Assembly: GCA_013214545.1 (NCBI GenBank)
Contig: JABSQB010000005.1
Location: 62,001 to 126,000, forward strand
DNA length: 64,000 nt
Direction of reading: 5' to 3'
Origin: Henriciella sp.
GTDB lineage: Bacteria; Pseudomonadota; Alphaproteobacteria; Caulobacterales; Hyphomonadaceae
Shown one piece after another: positions 7,972-17,199 of this stretch. The notes beneath the pieces were generated by a model. That model saw nothing but the letters and a program-made list of their open reading frames with translations, was not told where the DNA came from and searched no databases. The first letter of the stretch is position 1. Each line of letters starts with the position of its first letter. A program made the position numbers and the translations under genes.

Positions 7972-8820
7972 ATGAGCCTGAATATAGAACCGACGGGGGC
8001 GGTTTGTGGCGCAGTTGTCACTGGAATAGACTTGCGTGAGGACCTGTCAGACGACCTCGTTGCGGAGCTTCGCGCGCACTGGGTCGAGAACAAGCTTCTC
8101 ATCTTCCCAAAGCAGCAATTGACCGACAGTGATCTGGAGCGCGTCACGCTGTACTTTGGTGAATTCGGCGAGGACCCATTCTTCGGCCACATCGATGGAC
8201 ACGAGAATATCGCTGCAATTCAGCGTAATGCCGATGAGAAAACGCCGATCTTTGCCGAATTCTATCACTCAGACTGGAGCTTTCTGGAAGTCCCGCCTGC
8301 TGGCACGGTGCTTTATGGCATCACCATCCCGCCGCACGGCGGCAATACGCGGTTTGCGGACCAGGTCCTGGCCTATGAGCGGTTGCCAGACGATATGCGC
8401 GAGAAAGCCGATCAGCTGACGGCCATCCATTCCGCTGAACTTGGATACTCACCAAAGGGCGTCTATGGCGACGATGATCAGGACTCCGGCCGCAGCATGA
8501 AGATTATCCCCAGCGAACGCGCCCTCGAGAAGCGAGAACATCCGTTCGTCCGCACGCATCGCGAAACCGGCGAGAAAGCGCTCTACAGCTCACCATCGTA
8601 CATTCAGGGGTTTGCCGGGCTTGATGAAGAAGAAAGCAGAGCCTTGTTGATGGCCTTCTATCAACACCAGACCGCGGACGAACTCGTCTATTCTCATAAA
8701 TGGGAGAAAGACATGTTGGTCATGTGGGACAATCGCTCGCTCCTGCACGCCGCATCCGGCGGTTATGACGGCTATGACCGGTTGCTGCACCGGCTGACGA
8801 TCGCGGATACAGAATTCTGA
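7972..8820 (+). CDS. TauD/TfdA-family Fe(II)/2-oxoglutarate dioxygenase
   Basis: A 282-residue non-haem iron oxygenase. The iron ligands appear as H99-x-D101 (FYHSDWSF) and H259 (NRSLLHAA). R274 (LLHRLTI) is placed to bind the 2-oxoglutarate carboxylate. The N-terminal GAVVTGIDL and the WDNRSLLHAA segment are typical of the TauD group, whose members hydroxylate taurine, 2,4-D, alkyl sulfates or other small acids. The substrate cannot be read here. GGAGG is 7 bases before the ATG. It is a single gene, ended by a hairpin terminator at 8843. Confidence 0.88.
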   Translation: MSLNIEPTGAVCGAVVTGIDLREDLSDDLVAELRAHWVENKLLIFPKQQLTDSDLERVTLYFGEFGEDPFFGHIDGHENIAAIQRNADEKTPIFAEFYHSDWSFLEVPPAGTVLYGITIPPHGGNTRFADQVLAYERLPDDMREKADQLTAIHSAELGYSPKGVYGDDDQDSGRSMKIIPSERALEKREHPFVRTHRETGEKALYSSPSYIQGFAGLDEEESRALLMAFYQHQTADELVYSHKWEKDMLVMWDNRSLLHAASGGYDGYDRLLHRLTIADTEF

Positions 8821-8842
8821 TCTGCAGCGCATTCTCAGCAAC

Positions 8843-8873
8843 AAAAAAGCCGCCCCAATCGGAGCGGCTTTTT
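8843..8873. terminator. Bidirectional rho-independent terminator between the dioxygenase gene and rplI
   Basis: A perfect 10-bp stem (AAAAAGCCGC / GCGGCTTTTT) encloses a 10-base loop. It has an A-run on one side and a T-run on the other, so it can stop transcripts from both convergent genes. Confidence 0.9.
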
Positions 8874-8894
8874 CTATTCAGATACTGAATTCGA

Positions 8895-9479
8895 CTATTC
8901 GTCGCCTTCCGGCGCTGTGTCGAGCTCAGCTGCAGCTTCTGCCATTTCAGAAGCTTGCTCATCCGCGGCGGCTTGCTGTTCAGCTTGCAGCGTCTCGATG
9001 ATGTTCTCACCAGCGGCCTGGCGCTCAGCTTCATCTTCAGAGCGTGCGACGTTGATGGTGATTTCAACGCGGACTTCTGCGTGCAGCCGAATACCAACTT
9101 CATGCAGGCCCAGGGTCTTGATCGGAGCGTTCAGGCGAACCTGCTCACGCTTGATACTGTGACCTGCTTCGCCAGCAATTTCGACGATGTCGCGTGCATT
9201 GACCGAACCATACAACTGACCAGTGGCACCAGACTGACGGATCAGAACAAATGTCTCGCCGTCCAGGTTTGAGCCAGCCGAGGTCGCCGCATCACGGGCC
9301 TCTGCATTGCGCTTTTCGATTGCTTCACGCTCTGCTTCAAAGCGGGCGCGGTTCTGATTGTTAGCAATCAGAGCCTTGCCTTTTGGCAGCAGGAAGTTGC
9401 GGGCAAAACCGTTCTTGACGCTGACCTCGTCGCCGAGGCCGCCCAGGTTTTCAACACGCTCGAGGAGAATGACTTGCAT
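8895..9479 (-). CDS. rplI: 50S ribosomal protein L9
   Basis: A 194-residue L9. It opens with the canonical MQVILLERVENLGGLGDEV and has NGFARNFLLPKGKA, then a long connecting helix (ARFEAEREAIEKRNAEA) and a C-terminal domain (LYGSVNARDIVE). It ends in an acidic, Ala/Glu-rich extension of about 45 residues, longer than the roughly 150-residue enterobacterial L9 but seen in alphaproteobacteria. It is the last gene of rpsF-rpsR-rplI, 12 bases after rpsR. Confidence 0.98.
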   Translation of the reverse strand: MQVILLERVENLGGLGDEVSVKNGFARNFLLPKGKALIANNQNRARFEAEREAIEKRNAEARDAATSAGSNLDGETFVLIRQSGATGQLYGSVNARDIVEIAGEAGHSIKREQVRLNAPIKTLGLHEVGIRLHAEVRVEITINVARSEDEAERQAAGENIIETLQAEQQAAADEQASEMAEAAAELDTAPEGDE

Positions 9480-9491
9480 CGTTGAATCTCC

Positions 9492-9761
9492 TTACTTCAC
9501 GGTGAATGGCAGCAGCGCGAGCATGCGGGCACGTTTGATGGCCTTGGCAAGCTTACGCTGGTTCTTGAAGTTCACAGCCGTGATCCGAGACGGGACGATT
9601 TTGCCCTTCTCAGAAATGTAGCGCTGCAGAAGCTTCACGTCTTTGTAGTCGATTTTCGGCGCTTTATCGCCGGAAAACGGATCAACCTTGCGGCGACGAC
9701 CGAACGAACGGCGGGCCGGAATGTTGGTGATGTTGATGCCAGAGGTGTTTCTGGAAGCCAT
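9492..9761 (-). CDS. rpsR: 30S ribosomal protein S18
   Basis: An 89-residue S18 with [31 protein letters not shown] and a closing block of basic residues ([20 protein letters not shown]). S18 pairs with S6 on the small-subunit platform, which fits its place between rpsF (17 bases upstream) and rplI. Confidence 0.98.
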   Translation of the reverse strand: MASRNTSGINITNIPARRSFGRRRKVDPFSGDKAPKIDYKDVKLLQRYISEKGKIVPSRITAVNFKNQRKLAKAIKRARMLALLPFTVK

Positions 9762-9778
9762 GATCTTGTTTCCTTCCT

Positions 9779-10117
9779 CTAGTCGTCGCGACGGTTTTTG
9801 CGGCTCATCATAGGCGACGGGTTCTCGTCGAACTCTTCAACCTTGATGGTCATATAGCGCATGATGTCATCTGACAGGCGGTGCTGACGCTCCAGCTCGT
9901 GGATCGCATCGGCCGGGCCGTCGATATTGAACAGGGAATAGTGTCCCTTGCGCTGCTTGTTGATCTGGTACGAAAGATTGCGCAGACCCCAATACTCGGT
10001 CTTGCTGACTTTCGCGCCTTGCTTGTCGAGGAAGCCTGAGAGCTCTTCCATCAACGTCTCGACCTGTGCAGGTGAGATGTCCGGCCTCGCGATGAGGACG
10101 TGCTCATATAGTGCCAT
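9779..10117 (-). CDS. rpsF: 30S ribosomal protein S6
   Basis: A 112-residue S6 starting [20 protein letters not shown]. It contains [22 protein letters not shown] and ends in an acidic tail ([11 protein letters not shown]) followed by basic residues. An in-frame extension upstream to 10249 has no S6 similarity, so I start at 10117, where GGGAAAGA lies just upstream. It is the first gene of the operon, so its promoter should be in 10118-10287, although I could not identify clear -35/-10 boxes. Confidence 0.97.
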   Translation of the reverse strand: MALYEHVLIARPDISPAQVETLMEELSGFLDKQGAKVSKTEYWGLRNLSYQINKQRKGHYSLFNIDGPADAIHELERQHRLSDDIMRYMTIKVEEFDENPSPMMSRKNRRDD

Positions 10118-10287
10118 AATGTCTTTCCCAAAGTTCTGGCTTGCGGCGCAGACGGGCGGGAAAACCTGTCCACGATGGCCCCTCTTATCCGGCTCATTCC
10201 GGGGTCGAGGACCGCAAACCTTGCGAAGCGCGTCGTAAAGCGCAGCCAAGCCTAGAAATCAAGCTGAAAATACACGATGGCCGCAGC

Positions 10288-11115
10288 TTATTTGGAGGTG
10301 TTGCCCGTCATCAACGCTGCGATCTCGGCGCCAGGCGTCATCCCGGTCAGAAACTCAAACGTCCCGAGCCCAAGCAGCTCGCGTCCGGCCTTGATCACGG
10401 CATCGACCGCGACATTGGCGAGCGCGCCGCCAACACTGATCCGCCGGACTCCCATTTCGGCCAGTTCAGAGACGGGTATGAGGCCCTCTTTCGGGCCGAG
10501 CAAGACATTGATCGGGCGGTCGACGGAGGCGAGGACACTGGCAATATCGGATTTGCTGCGCAGCCCCGGTGCGTAGAGTACATCGGCGCCCGCGTCCTGA
10601 TAGGCTTGGAGGCGCTTGATCGAGTCCGCCAGATCGCCATCGCCGGTGAAGTGGTTTTCAGCGCGCGCCGTCAGCACGAATGGAAAGGGCAAGGCGCGAG
10701 CTGCTTCGACGGCCGCTGCGACGCGCTCTTTAGCGTGACTGATGTCATAGAGCTGCCCGTCCTCACCGGTGAAATCTTCGATCGATCCGCCGACAAGGCC
10801 TGCGGCGGCCCCGAGTCTGATAGTTTCCGCGCAATCTTCCGGTGCATCCCCAAAGCCGTTTTCAAGGTCTGCGGAGACCGGGACCGACGTGGCCGCGCAA
10901 AGCTCCCTGACATGATCGATCACCTGATCGCGGGTCAGTTCATAATCATTGACGCCAGTCGAGCGGGCATAGCCAGAACTGGTGCTCGCGAGGGCCTGAA
11001 AGCCGAGATTTTGCATCAGTTTAGCCGAGCCGACATCCCATGGGTTGGGAATGACGAAACATCCGCTCTCGTGCAGCTTTTGAAATGCCTCGCCTTTGCT
11101 GGCTTGATTGATCAT
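10288..11115 (-). CDS. Isocitrate lyase / PEP mutase superfamily protein
   Basis: A 275-residue TIM-barrel enzyme of the ICL/PEPM superfamily. PNPWDVGSAKLM near the N-terminus and SADLENGFGD (metal-site Asp and Glu) around residues 81-90 are typical of the small PEP-mutase-like branch. That branch includes oxaloacetate decarboxylases, 2,3-dimethylmalate lyases and proteins of unknown substrate. The KKCGH-type isocitrate lyase motif is absent. GGAGA is 7 bases before the ATG. It is divergent from fabD with a 117-base gap. The exact reaction is undetermined. Confidence 0.8.
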   Translation of the reverse strand: MINQASKGEAFQKLHESGCFVIPNPWDVGSAKLMQNLGFQALASTSSGYARSTGVNDYELTRDQVIDHVRELCAATSVPVSADLENGFGDAPEDCAETIRLGAAAGLVGGSIEDFTGEDGQLYDISHAKERVAAAVEAARALPFPFVLTARAENHFTGDGDLADSIKRLQAYQDAGADVLYAPGLRSKSDIASVLASVDRPINVLLGPKEGLIPVSELAEMGVRRISVGGALANVAVDAVIKAGRELLGLGTFEFLTGMTPGAEIAALMTGNTSK

Positions 11116-11232
11116 CAGAACTCTCCATGCTGGAGCCCAAATCTAGGCGCTGGGTAAAGATCCTACCACCCGATACTTGCGCATCCCAACAGAGCGGCTT
11201 AAGCGGGCGCGAATTATCGTTAAGGAGCGGAT

Positions 11233-12186
11233 ATGAGCGATTTCGCATTTATCTTCCCAGGGCAGGGCAGCCAGTTCATTGGCATGGGCAAAGACCTCGC
11301 CGACGCCTTTCCCGCTGCCAAAGCCGTGTTTGAAGAAGTCGATCAGGCTCTTGGACAAGACCTGTCTGGCCTGATGTGGTCTGGGTCAGAAGATGATCTC
11401 AAGCTGACCGCCAATACCCAGCCTGCCTTGATGGCCGTCAGCGTCGCCGCGATGCGCGCGCTGGAAGAGGCGCATGGAATTGGTGCAGACCGTGCAAAAT
11501 TCGTCGCCGGCCACTCTCTGGGTGAATATTCTGCTCTTGCTTCTGCCGGGGCGATTTCGGTTGGCGATTGCGCCAAAGTGCTGCGCATTCGCGGCAATGC
11601 GATGCAAGACGCTGTGCCCGCGGGCGAAGGCGCGATGGCCGCGCTGCTCGGCGCCAGCCCAGAGCAGGCCACCGCTTTATGCGCCGCCGGGGCCTCAGAA
11701 GGGCCTTGCGAGATCGCCAATGACAATGCGCCAGGACAAATCGTTATTTCTGGCGCTAAACCGGCCGTCGAACTCGCCATTTCAGGGGCGAAAGAGGCCG
11801 GTGTGAAGAAAGCGGTTCTTTTGCCGGTATCTGCGCCATTCCATTGTTCTTTGATGCAGCCAGCCGCAGACGCGATGGCCGAAGCGCTGTCGCAGATTGA
11901 GATCAAGGCTCCATCCGCGCCGCTGGTTGCCAACGTCACAGCGGCGTCAGGCAGCGATCCGGACGCCATACGCCAACAGCTCGTGGAACAGGTTACCGGC
12001 CAGGTGCGCTGGACAGAATCAGTCCAGTTCATGGCCGCTCAGGGCGTGAATACCACAATTGAAGCGGGCGCTGGAAAAGTTTTAAGCGTCATGAATCGCC
12101 GCACAGTACGTGAATTGGAGGGGCTCACCATGGGCACTCCGGACGATATAGCAGCCGTGGCAGAACGCCTGAACGGCGCAGCATAA
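11233..12186 (+). CDS. fabD: Malonyl-CoA:ACP transacylase
   Basis: A 317-residue FabD, which loads malonyl groups onto acyl carrier protein for fatty-acid elongation. The oxyanion loop FPGQGSQ is at 8-14, the catalytic serine is S95 in GHSLGEY, and a later SAPFHCSLM carries the catalytic histidine. AAGGAG precedes the ATG. It heads the run fabD-fabG-acpP-fabF. The gap to fabG is 19 bases. Confidence 0.97.
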   Translation: MSDFAFIFPGQGSQFIGMGKDLADAFPAAKAVFEEVDQALGQDLSGLMWSGSEDDLKLTANTQPALMAVSVAAMRALEEAHGIGADRAKFVAGHSLGEYSALASAGAISVGDCAKVLRIRGNAMQDAVPAGEGAMAALLGASPEQATALCAAGASEGPCEIANDNAPGQIVISGAKPAVELAISGAKEAGVKKAVLLPVSAPFHCSLMQPAADAMAEALSQIEIKAPSAPLVANVTAASGSDPDAIRQQLVEQVTGQVRWTESVQFMAAQGVNTTIEAGAGKVLSVMNRRTVRELEGLTMGTPDDIAAVAERLNGAA

Positions 12187-12205
12187 AGGCAGGAGAGGGT
12201 TAGAA

Positions 12206-12943
12206 ATGTTCAATCTGAGTGGAAAATCTGCGCTGGTGACCGGGGCGACCGGTGGAATCGGTGAATCGATTGCCCGAACCATGCATGCCGCCGGCGCCGA
12301 CGTGATCCTGTCGGGCCGCCGCGTCGAGAAACTAGAAGCCCTTGCCGCTGAGCTTGGCGACCGGACGCACATCGCGCCTTGCGACCTGTCTGACCCTGAT
12401 CAGGCCGATGCGCTCGTTAGCACTGCGATTGAGCTGGCAGGCAAGCTCGACATCCTCGTCGCCAATGCGGGTGTGACCCGAGACAAGCTCCTCATGCAGA
12501 TGAAAGATGAGGAATTTCAAGACATTATCCGCGTAAATCTGGAGAGCTATTTCCGCCTTTGCCGGAAAGCTGTACGCCCGATGATGAAAGCGCGTGGTGG
12601 CCGAATTATCGGCATTGCTTCAATTGTCGGCGTAACCGGCAATCCCGGCCAATCCAATTATTGCGCCTCCAAGGCTGGCATGATTGGCTTTACCAAATCC
12701 CTGGCTCAGGAAGTTGCAAGTCGCGGCATCACAGCGAACACAATCGCGCCAGGGTTCATAGAATCACCCATGACCGATGTACTGCCAGACGCCCAGAAAG
12801 AGGCGCTCCTGGGGCAGATTCCAGCCGGTCGACTGGGGCAGGGAGGCGATATCGCGGCGGCTGCTGTGTACCTCGCCTCAGACCAAGCTTCATATGTGAC
12901 GGGGCAAACCCTACATGTGAATGGCGGAATGGCGATGATCTAA
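12206..12943 (+). CDS. fabG: 3-oxoacyl-[ACP] reductase
   Basis: A 245-residue short-chain dehydrogenase. The NADPH loop TGATGGIG is at 12-19, NAG at 87-89, and the catalytic triad is S139, Y152, K156 (YCASK). [15 protein letters not shown]-like sequence and a C-terminal [13 protein letters not shown] are diagnostic of FabG. It reduces beta-ketoacyl-ACP in each elongation round. It sits between fabD and acpP, as in many alphaproteobacteria. Confidence 0.97.
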   Translation: MFNLSGKSALVTGATGGIGESIARTMHAAGADVILSGRRVEKLEALAAELGDRTHIAPCDLSDPDQADALVSTAIELAGKLDILVANAGVTRDKLLMQMKDEEFQDIIRVNLESYFRLCRKAVRPMMKARGGRIIGIASIVGVTGNPGQSNYCASKAGMIGFTKSLAQEVASRGITANTIAPGFIESPMTDVLPDAQKEALLGQIPAGRLGQGGDIAAAAVYLASDQASYVTGQTLHVNGGMAMI

Positions 12944-13058
12944 ATTCATAGCACTTTCCACAGTATGCAGGGCTTGGCGTTGTCACAAAGTGTGTGCTAA
13001 CGGCAACACCATGGCTCCTGCGAGGGCCTATCCATCAGGCAGTATCAGAGAGGTATCC

Positions 13059-13295
13059 ATGTCTGACGTTCTTGAGCGTGTTAAAAAAATCGTTGTCGAA
13101 AATCTCGACGTAGAGGGTGACAAAGTTGTTGAAAGCGCAAGCTTTATCGACGACCTGGGCGCCGATTCACTCGACCTGGTCGAGCTGGTCATGGCGTTTG
13201 AAGAAGAGTTCAATATCGAGATCCCGGACGACGTGCAGGAAAATATCCGCACCGTCGGTGACGCGGTGTCTCACATCAACGCTCACATCGGTTAG
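13059..13295 (+). CDS. acpP: Acyl carrier protein
   Basis: A 78-residue acidic protein with the phosphopantetheine site S37 in [19 protein letters not shown] start at ATG 13059, which has AGAGAGG just upstream and gives the classic N-terminus [12 protein letters not shown]. The 115-base leader after fabG is long for this operon and may hold a separate promoter, as is common for the very highly expressed acpP. fabF follows after 10 bases. Confidence 0.97.
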   Translation: MSDVLERVKKIVVENLDVEGDKVVESASFIDDLGADSLDLVELVMAFEEEFNIEIPDDVQENIRTVGDAVSHINAHIG

Positions 13296-13305
13296 AGGCT
13301 GATAC

Positions 13306-14601
13306 ATGCGCCGCGTTGTCATCACGGGTATTGGAATCATTTCGCCTCTCGCTGCTAATCGAGAGGCGTCTTGGGAGCGCTTGATTGCTGGAGAGTCGGG
13401 CGCCGGACCGATCGATACGTTCGATCCGGAGAATACGGCCTGCAAGATTGCTTTCCAGGTTCCATACAAGGATGGCCGCGGCGGTGGATCGGAAGACGAT
13501 CCTCACGCGTTCGACCCCGATGCGGTGGCGAGCGCCAAGGAGCGTCGCCGTATTGACGAGTTTATCCTCTACGCCATCGGCGCTGCTGAAGAAGCGGTCG
13601 CGGATTCTGGCTGGGTTGCTGAAACCCAGGAGCAGCAGGAACGCACAGGCGTTCTGATCGGCTCCGGGATTGGTGGTCTGCAGAGCATCTATGACTCGTC
13701 GATCAATCTCTATGAGAATGGGCCGCGTAAGGTGAGCCCTTTCTTTATCCCCTCCGCGCTGATCAATCTCGCCTCAGGCCAGGTTTCGATCAAGCACGGG
13801 TTCAAGGGACCCAACCATTCTGTGGTGACCGCTTGCGCAACTGGCGCGCATGCGATCGGTGATTCCGCCCGACTGATTCAGTATGGCGACGCCGATGTCA
13901 TGGTCGCAGGTGGATCTGAAGCGGTGATCTGTGAGCTGGCAATTGCCGGCTTCTGCGCCGCCAAAGCCATGTCGACCAAATTCAATGATGAGCCCAAAAA
14001 AGCTTCCCGACCGTATGATGAGGCCCGCGATGGCTTTGTCATGGGCGAAGGCGCTGCGGTGCTGATCCTAGAAGAATATGAGCACGCCAGAGCGCGCGGC
14101 GCGAAGATTTACGCAGAAGTGGCAGGTTATGGCCTGACCGGCGATGCTCACCATATCACGGCGCCAGCAGAAGGCGCTGAAGGCGGCTATCGCGCAATGA
14201 AAATGGCCGCAGGTCATGCTGAGCGCAATCTCGGCCTGACGCTTGATCAGATCGACTATGTCAATGCTCACGGCACTTCAACGCCGCGCGGCGACGAAGG
14301 CGAAGTCGGGGCGGTTGAGCGCCTGTTTGGCGACCATTCCAAGAACCTGTCTCTGTCATCCACCAAGTCGGCTGTTGGTCACTTGCTTGGCGCTGCTGGC
14401 GCGATTGAGACAGCGTTCTGCGCGCTTGCCATTCGCGACCAGGTGATGCCGCCAACGTTGAACCTCGACAATCCGAGTGTTGAGTCACCGATCGACCTTA
14501 TTCCGCACAAAGCCAAGAAGGCACCGGTGCGGGCGGCGATGACCAACTCGTTCGGATTTGGCGGAACTAACGCATCTCTCATCCTCAAGCAGGTTGACTA
14601 G
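13306..14601 (+). CDS. fabF: 3-oxoacyl-[ACP] synthase II
   Basis: A 431-residue condensing enzyme with catalytic C177 (VTACATG), H322 (NAHGTSTPRGD), K354 and H359 (KSAVGHLLGAAG). A Gly/Asp-rich insert near residues 55-72 (DGRGGGSEDD) occurs in other alphaproteobacterial FabF proteins. It carries out chain elongation with malonyl-ACP. No fabH or plsX is in the window. Confidence 0.97.
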   Translation: MRRVVITGIGIISPLAANREASWERLIAGESGAGPIDTFDPENTACKIAFQVPYKDGRGGGSEDDPHAFDPDAVASAKERRRIDEFILYAIGAAEEAVADSGWVAETQEQQERTGVLIGSGIGGLQSIYDSSINLYENGPRKVSPFFIPSALINLASGQVSIKHGFKGPNHSVVTACATGAHAIGDSARLIQYGDADVMVAGGSEAVICELAIAGFCAAKAMSTKFNDEPKKASRPYDEARDGFVMGEGAAVLILEEYEHARARGAKIYAEVAGYGLTGDAHHITAPAEGAEGGYRAMKMAAGHAERNLGLTLDQIDYVNAHGTSTPRGDEGEVGAVERLFGDHSKNLSLSSTKSAVGHLLGAAGAIETAFCALAIRDQVMPPTLNLDNPSVESPIDLIPHKAKKAPVRAAMTNSFGFGGTNASLILKQVD

Positions 14602-14658
14602 ACCCGCGACTAACGCGACCAATTAAGCGCTGGGGCCAGAACAGGACTTTGCGTCTGC

Positions 14659-15684
14659 ATGCGTTTTCTAAAAGCTCTTTTCGCGTTTGTGATTGTCATC
14701 GCGCTTATTGCCGGTGGCGCGGCCGCCTATGGCTGGTATTGGCTGCAAGGTCAGGTCGCCGAGCCTGGGCCGCTCGCGGCTGAATATGAATTCACGATCG
14801 AAAGCGGTGAAGCGCTGGCCAGCGTCGCAAACCGGCTCGAGGCAGAGGGTGTGATCGCAGACAAGCGAATCTTGCGGCTGAAAGCCCGCCTCGATGATGT
14901 TGAGACCGATCTAAAGGCCGGGTCATATGTTGTGCCTGCAAAGGCCAGCGTCGCTGAGGTCTTGGACCAGTTCATCGAAGGGGATGTGATCGAGTATCGC
15001 CTGACCATTCCTGAAGGTTTGACGACGGCGCAAATTCTTCGCCGGGTCGAAGCGGCAGACCGGCTGACCGGCGACATGCCGGAGCGGGAATTCGCTGAAG
15101 GCGTTCTGTTGCCCGACACGTATGCCTTCGGGGCTAATACGACGCGGACTCAATTCCTCGAGCGGATGGAAGCCGCGCAGCAAGCGCTGCTTGTGGAGCT
15201 ATGGCCGACTCGTCAGGAGGGTTTGCCGATCAGCACGCCAGAGGAAGCGGTCATCCTTGCTTCGATCGTCGAAAAGGAAACCGCCTCAGCAGATGAGCGC
15301 CCGCTGGTGGCTGGCTTGTTTGTCGGCAGATTGAAGAAGGGCATGCGCCTGGAGAGCGATCCGACCATTATTTATGGGGTCTCGCGCGGCGAGCCGCTCT
15401 ACAATCGTCAAGGCCAGAGACGGACGCTGTATCGCTCTGAAATCAATCGGAAAACCGATTGGAACACGTATCAGATTGATGGTCTGCCGATCACGCCGAT
15501 CAGCAATCCGGGGCGCGATGCGATTGCCGCGGTTCTGGACCCGCCAGCGACTGATTACGTCTTCTTTGTTGCCGACGGTAAAGGCGGACATTTGTTTGCC
15601 GAGACCTATGCCGAGCATAAGAGAAATGTTGCCGCCTACCGCGCTTATGAGCGCGGAGAGATTGCGCGCGAACGGGAGAACTGA
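14659..15684 (+). CDS. mltG: Endolytic murein transglycosylase MltG
   Basis: A 341-residue YceG/MltG protein. One N-terminal membrane anchor (about residues 5-27) is followed by a LysM-like region (SVANRLEAEGVIADKRILRLKARL). The catalytic domain has VILASIVEKETA with the active Glu, LESDPTIIYGV, and YNTYQIDGLPITPISNPG-type sequence. It cleaves nascent peptidoglycan near the synthesis machinery and is thought to end glycan strands. Its stop overlaps the yicC start (ATGA). Confidence 0.95.
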   Translation: MRFLKALFAFVIVIALIAGGAAAYGWYWLQGQVAEPGPLAAEYEFTIESGEALASVANRLEAEGVIADKRILRLKARLDDVETDLKAGSYVVPAKASVAEVLDQFIEGDVIEYRLTIPEGLTTAQILRRVEAADRLTGDMPEREFAEGVLLPDTYAFGANTTRTQFLERMEAAQQALLVELWPTRQEGLPISTPEEAVILASIVEKETASADERPLVAGLFVGRLKKGMRLESDPTIIYGVSRGEPLYNRQGQRRTLYRSEINRKTDWNTYQIDGLPITPISNPGRDAIAAVLDPPATDYVFFVADGKGGHLFAETYAEHKRNVAAYRAYERGEIAREREN

Positions 15685-16565
15685 TGGGTATTTCTGGGAT
15701 GACCGGCTTCGCACGCGTTAGCGAGGAAGCCGAATGGGGGAGCTGGAGCTGGGAAGTGCGCAGCGTCAATGGTAAGGGCCTCGACGTGCGTGTGAACATG
15801 CCGTCTGGGCTGGAAACCGTCGACCAGGCGATCCGCAAGCAAATCAGCAAGACGTTCAAACGTGGCAGCCTGCAAGTTGGCCTGCGGATCGAATTGTCCG
15901 GCGCTGAGACGGTTAGCATCAATGAAGATGTGCTTTCGACGCTCATGGCGGCCTATGAGCGTGCGGAAGGTGCCCTTGCGACAGGACCGGCGCTTGCGAC
16001 CCTGATGGGCATACGCGGTGTGGTTGAGGCTGAAACGCTATCCATGCGCGATCTGAACGAGATTGCAGGCGCGACAGAGGCCCTGATCGAGACCGGAACG
16101 CAAGCCATCGCCGTGCTTCATCAGCGAAGAGTTGAGGAAGGAGCGGAGCTTAAAGCGCTGTTTGTCGGACAATTGTCAGAGATGAGCACGCACACTGGCC
16201 AAGCCCTTCAACACGCGGAGACGCAGAAATCGGCCATTGGCGAGAAATACCGCACCAGGATTGCAGAGTTCGATACTGAAGGGGTCGTCTCGGACGAACG
16301 TCTGGCAACAGAAATTGCGGTGCTCGCGGCGAAAGCGGACGTCACTGAAGAACTCGACCGGCTGCAAGCGCACATTTCGCGTGGGCAATCCCTGATTGAA
16401 AGTGACGGCGCAGTCGGCCGTGATCTCGGCTTCCTCGCGCAGGAACTGAACCGTGAAGCGAACACGCTGTGTTCGAAATCTGCATCCCTGGATTTGACGA
16501 ATGCCGGACTCGCGCTCAAAAGCGTGATTGATCAGTTCAAGGAGCAAGCCGCGAATGTCGAATAG
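15684..16565 (+). CDS. yicC: YicC family protein (endoribonuclease-like)
   Basis: A 293-residue YicC with the canonical N-terminus SGMTGFARV and EVRSVNGKGLDVRVNMPSGLE. It also has the C-terminal DUF1732 domain (RLQAHISRGQSLIESDGAVGRDLGFLAQELNREANTLCSKS). Family members have been linked to RNA cleavage and stationary-phase stress. It overlaps mltG by 1 base and gmk by 11 bases. The mltG-yicC-gmk order is typical. Confidence 0.95.
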   Translation: MGISGMTGFARVSEEAEWGSWSWEVRSVNGKGLDVRVNMPSGLETVDQAIRKQISKTFKRGSLQVGLRIELSGAETVSINEDVLSTLMAAYERAEGALATGPALATLMGIRGVVEAETLSMRDLNEIAGATEALIETGTQAIAVLHQRRVEEGAELKALFVGQLSEMSTHTGQALQHAETQKSAIGEKYRTRIAEFDTEGVVSDERLATEIAVLAAKADVTEELDRLQAHISRGQSLIESDGAVGRDLGFLAQELNREANTLCSKSASLDLTNAGLALKSVIDQFKEQAANVE

Positions 16566-17199
16566 CGCCGATCAAGACCCGCGTCGCGGTCTCATGCTGG
16601 TCATATCCAGTCCCTCCGGGGCCGGAAAAACCACGCTCGCTCGTAAGCTGATGAAAGAGTTCGACGACGTCGTTCTGTCCGTGTCGGCCACCACGCGCGA
16701 GCCACGACCGAACGAGACCGATGGCGTGGACTATCATTTCCGCAGCGAGTCAGATTTCCGGCAGATGATTGCGGGCCGTGAATTCCTCGAATGGGCAAAA
16801 GTCTTTGATCGCTACTATGGCACCCCGCGCGCCGATACAGTGGCGCAGCTCGAAGCGGGCAATGACGTTCTGTTCGACGTTGACTGGCAGGGTGCTGACG
16901 CGCTGCATGACCAGATGCCAAATGATTGCGTCTCGGTTTTCGTGCTGCCGCCCAGCATTGAGGCTCTGGAACAACGTCTGGCCGCGCGCGAAGGCTCAAC
17001 CCCAGACATGGTGGCGCGGCGCATGCGGGACGCCCAGGCAGAGATCCTGCACTGGCGTCGCTATGACTATTGTATCGTCAATGATGATCTAGAAGAAGCT
17101 TACGGCAAGCTGCGCCGGATCCTCTTGGTGGAGCGCACCAAGCGGTTGCGCGAGCATAAGTTGGAAGATCATGTTCGCCGGCTGCTCGGCGAGCTTTAG
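16555..17199 (+). CDS. gmk: Guanylate kinase
   Basis: A 214-residue kinase converting GMP to GDP. The P-loop SSPSGAGKTT is at 18-27, then VSATTREPRPNETDGVDYHF (GMP-binding) and LRRILLVERTKR. I start at ATG 16555, inside the end of yicC, with GGAG about 10 bases upstream. Its stop overlaps the stop of the convergent epimerase gene by 4 bases. Confidence 0.96.
   Translation: MSNSADQDPRRGLMLVISSPSGAGKTTLARKLMKEFDDVVLSVSATTREPRPNETDGVDYHFRSESDFRQMIAGREFLEWAKVFDRYYGTPRADTVAQLEAGNDVLFDVDWQGADALHDQMPNDCVSVFVLPPSIEALEQRLAAREGSTPDMVARRMRDAQAEILHWRRYDYCIVNDDLEEAYGKLRRILLVERTKRLREHKLEDHVRRLLGEL

Noticed and set aside
10141-11157. Long plus-strand open frame opposite the PEP-mutase-like gene
   Set aside because: Shadow of a well-supported enzyme gene; the translation has no recognisable domain.
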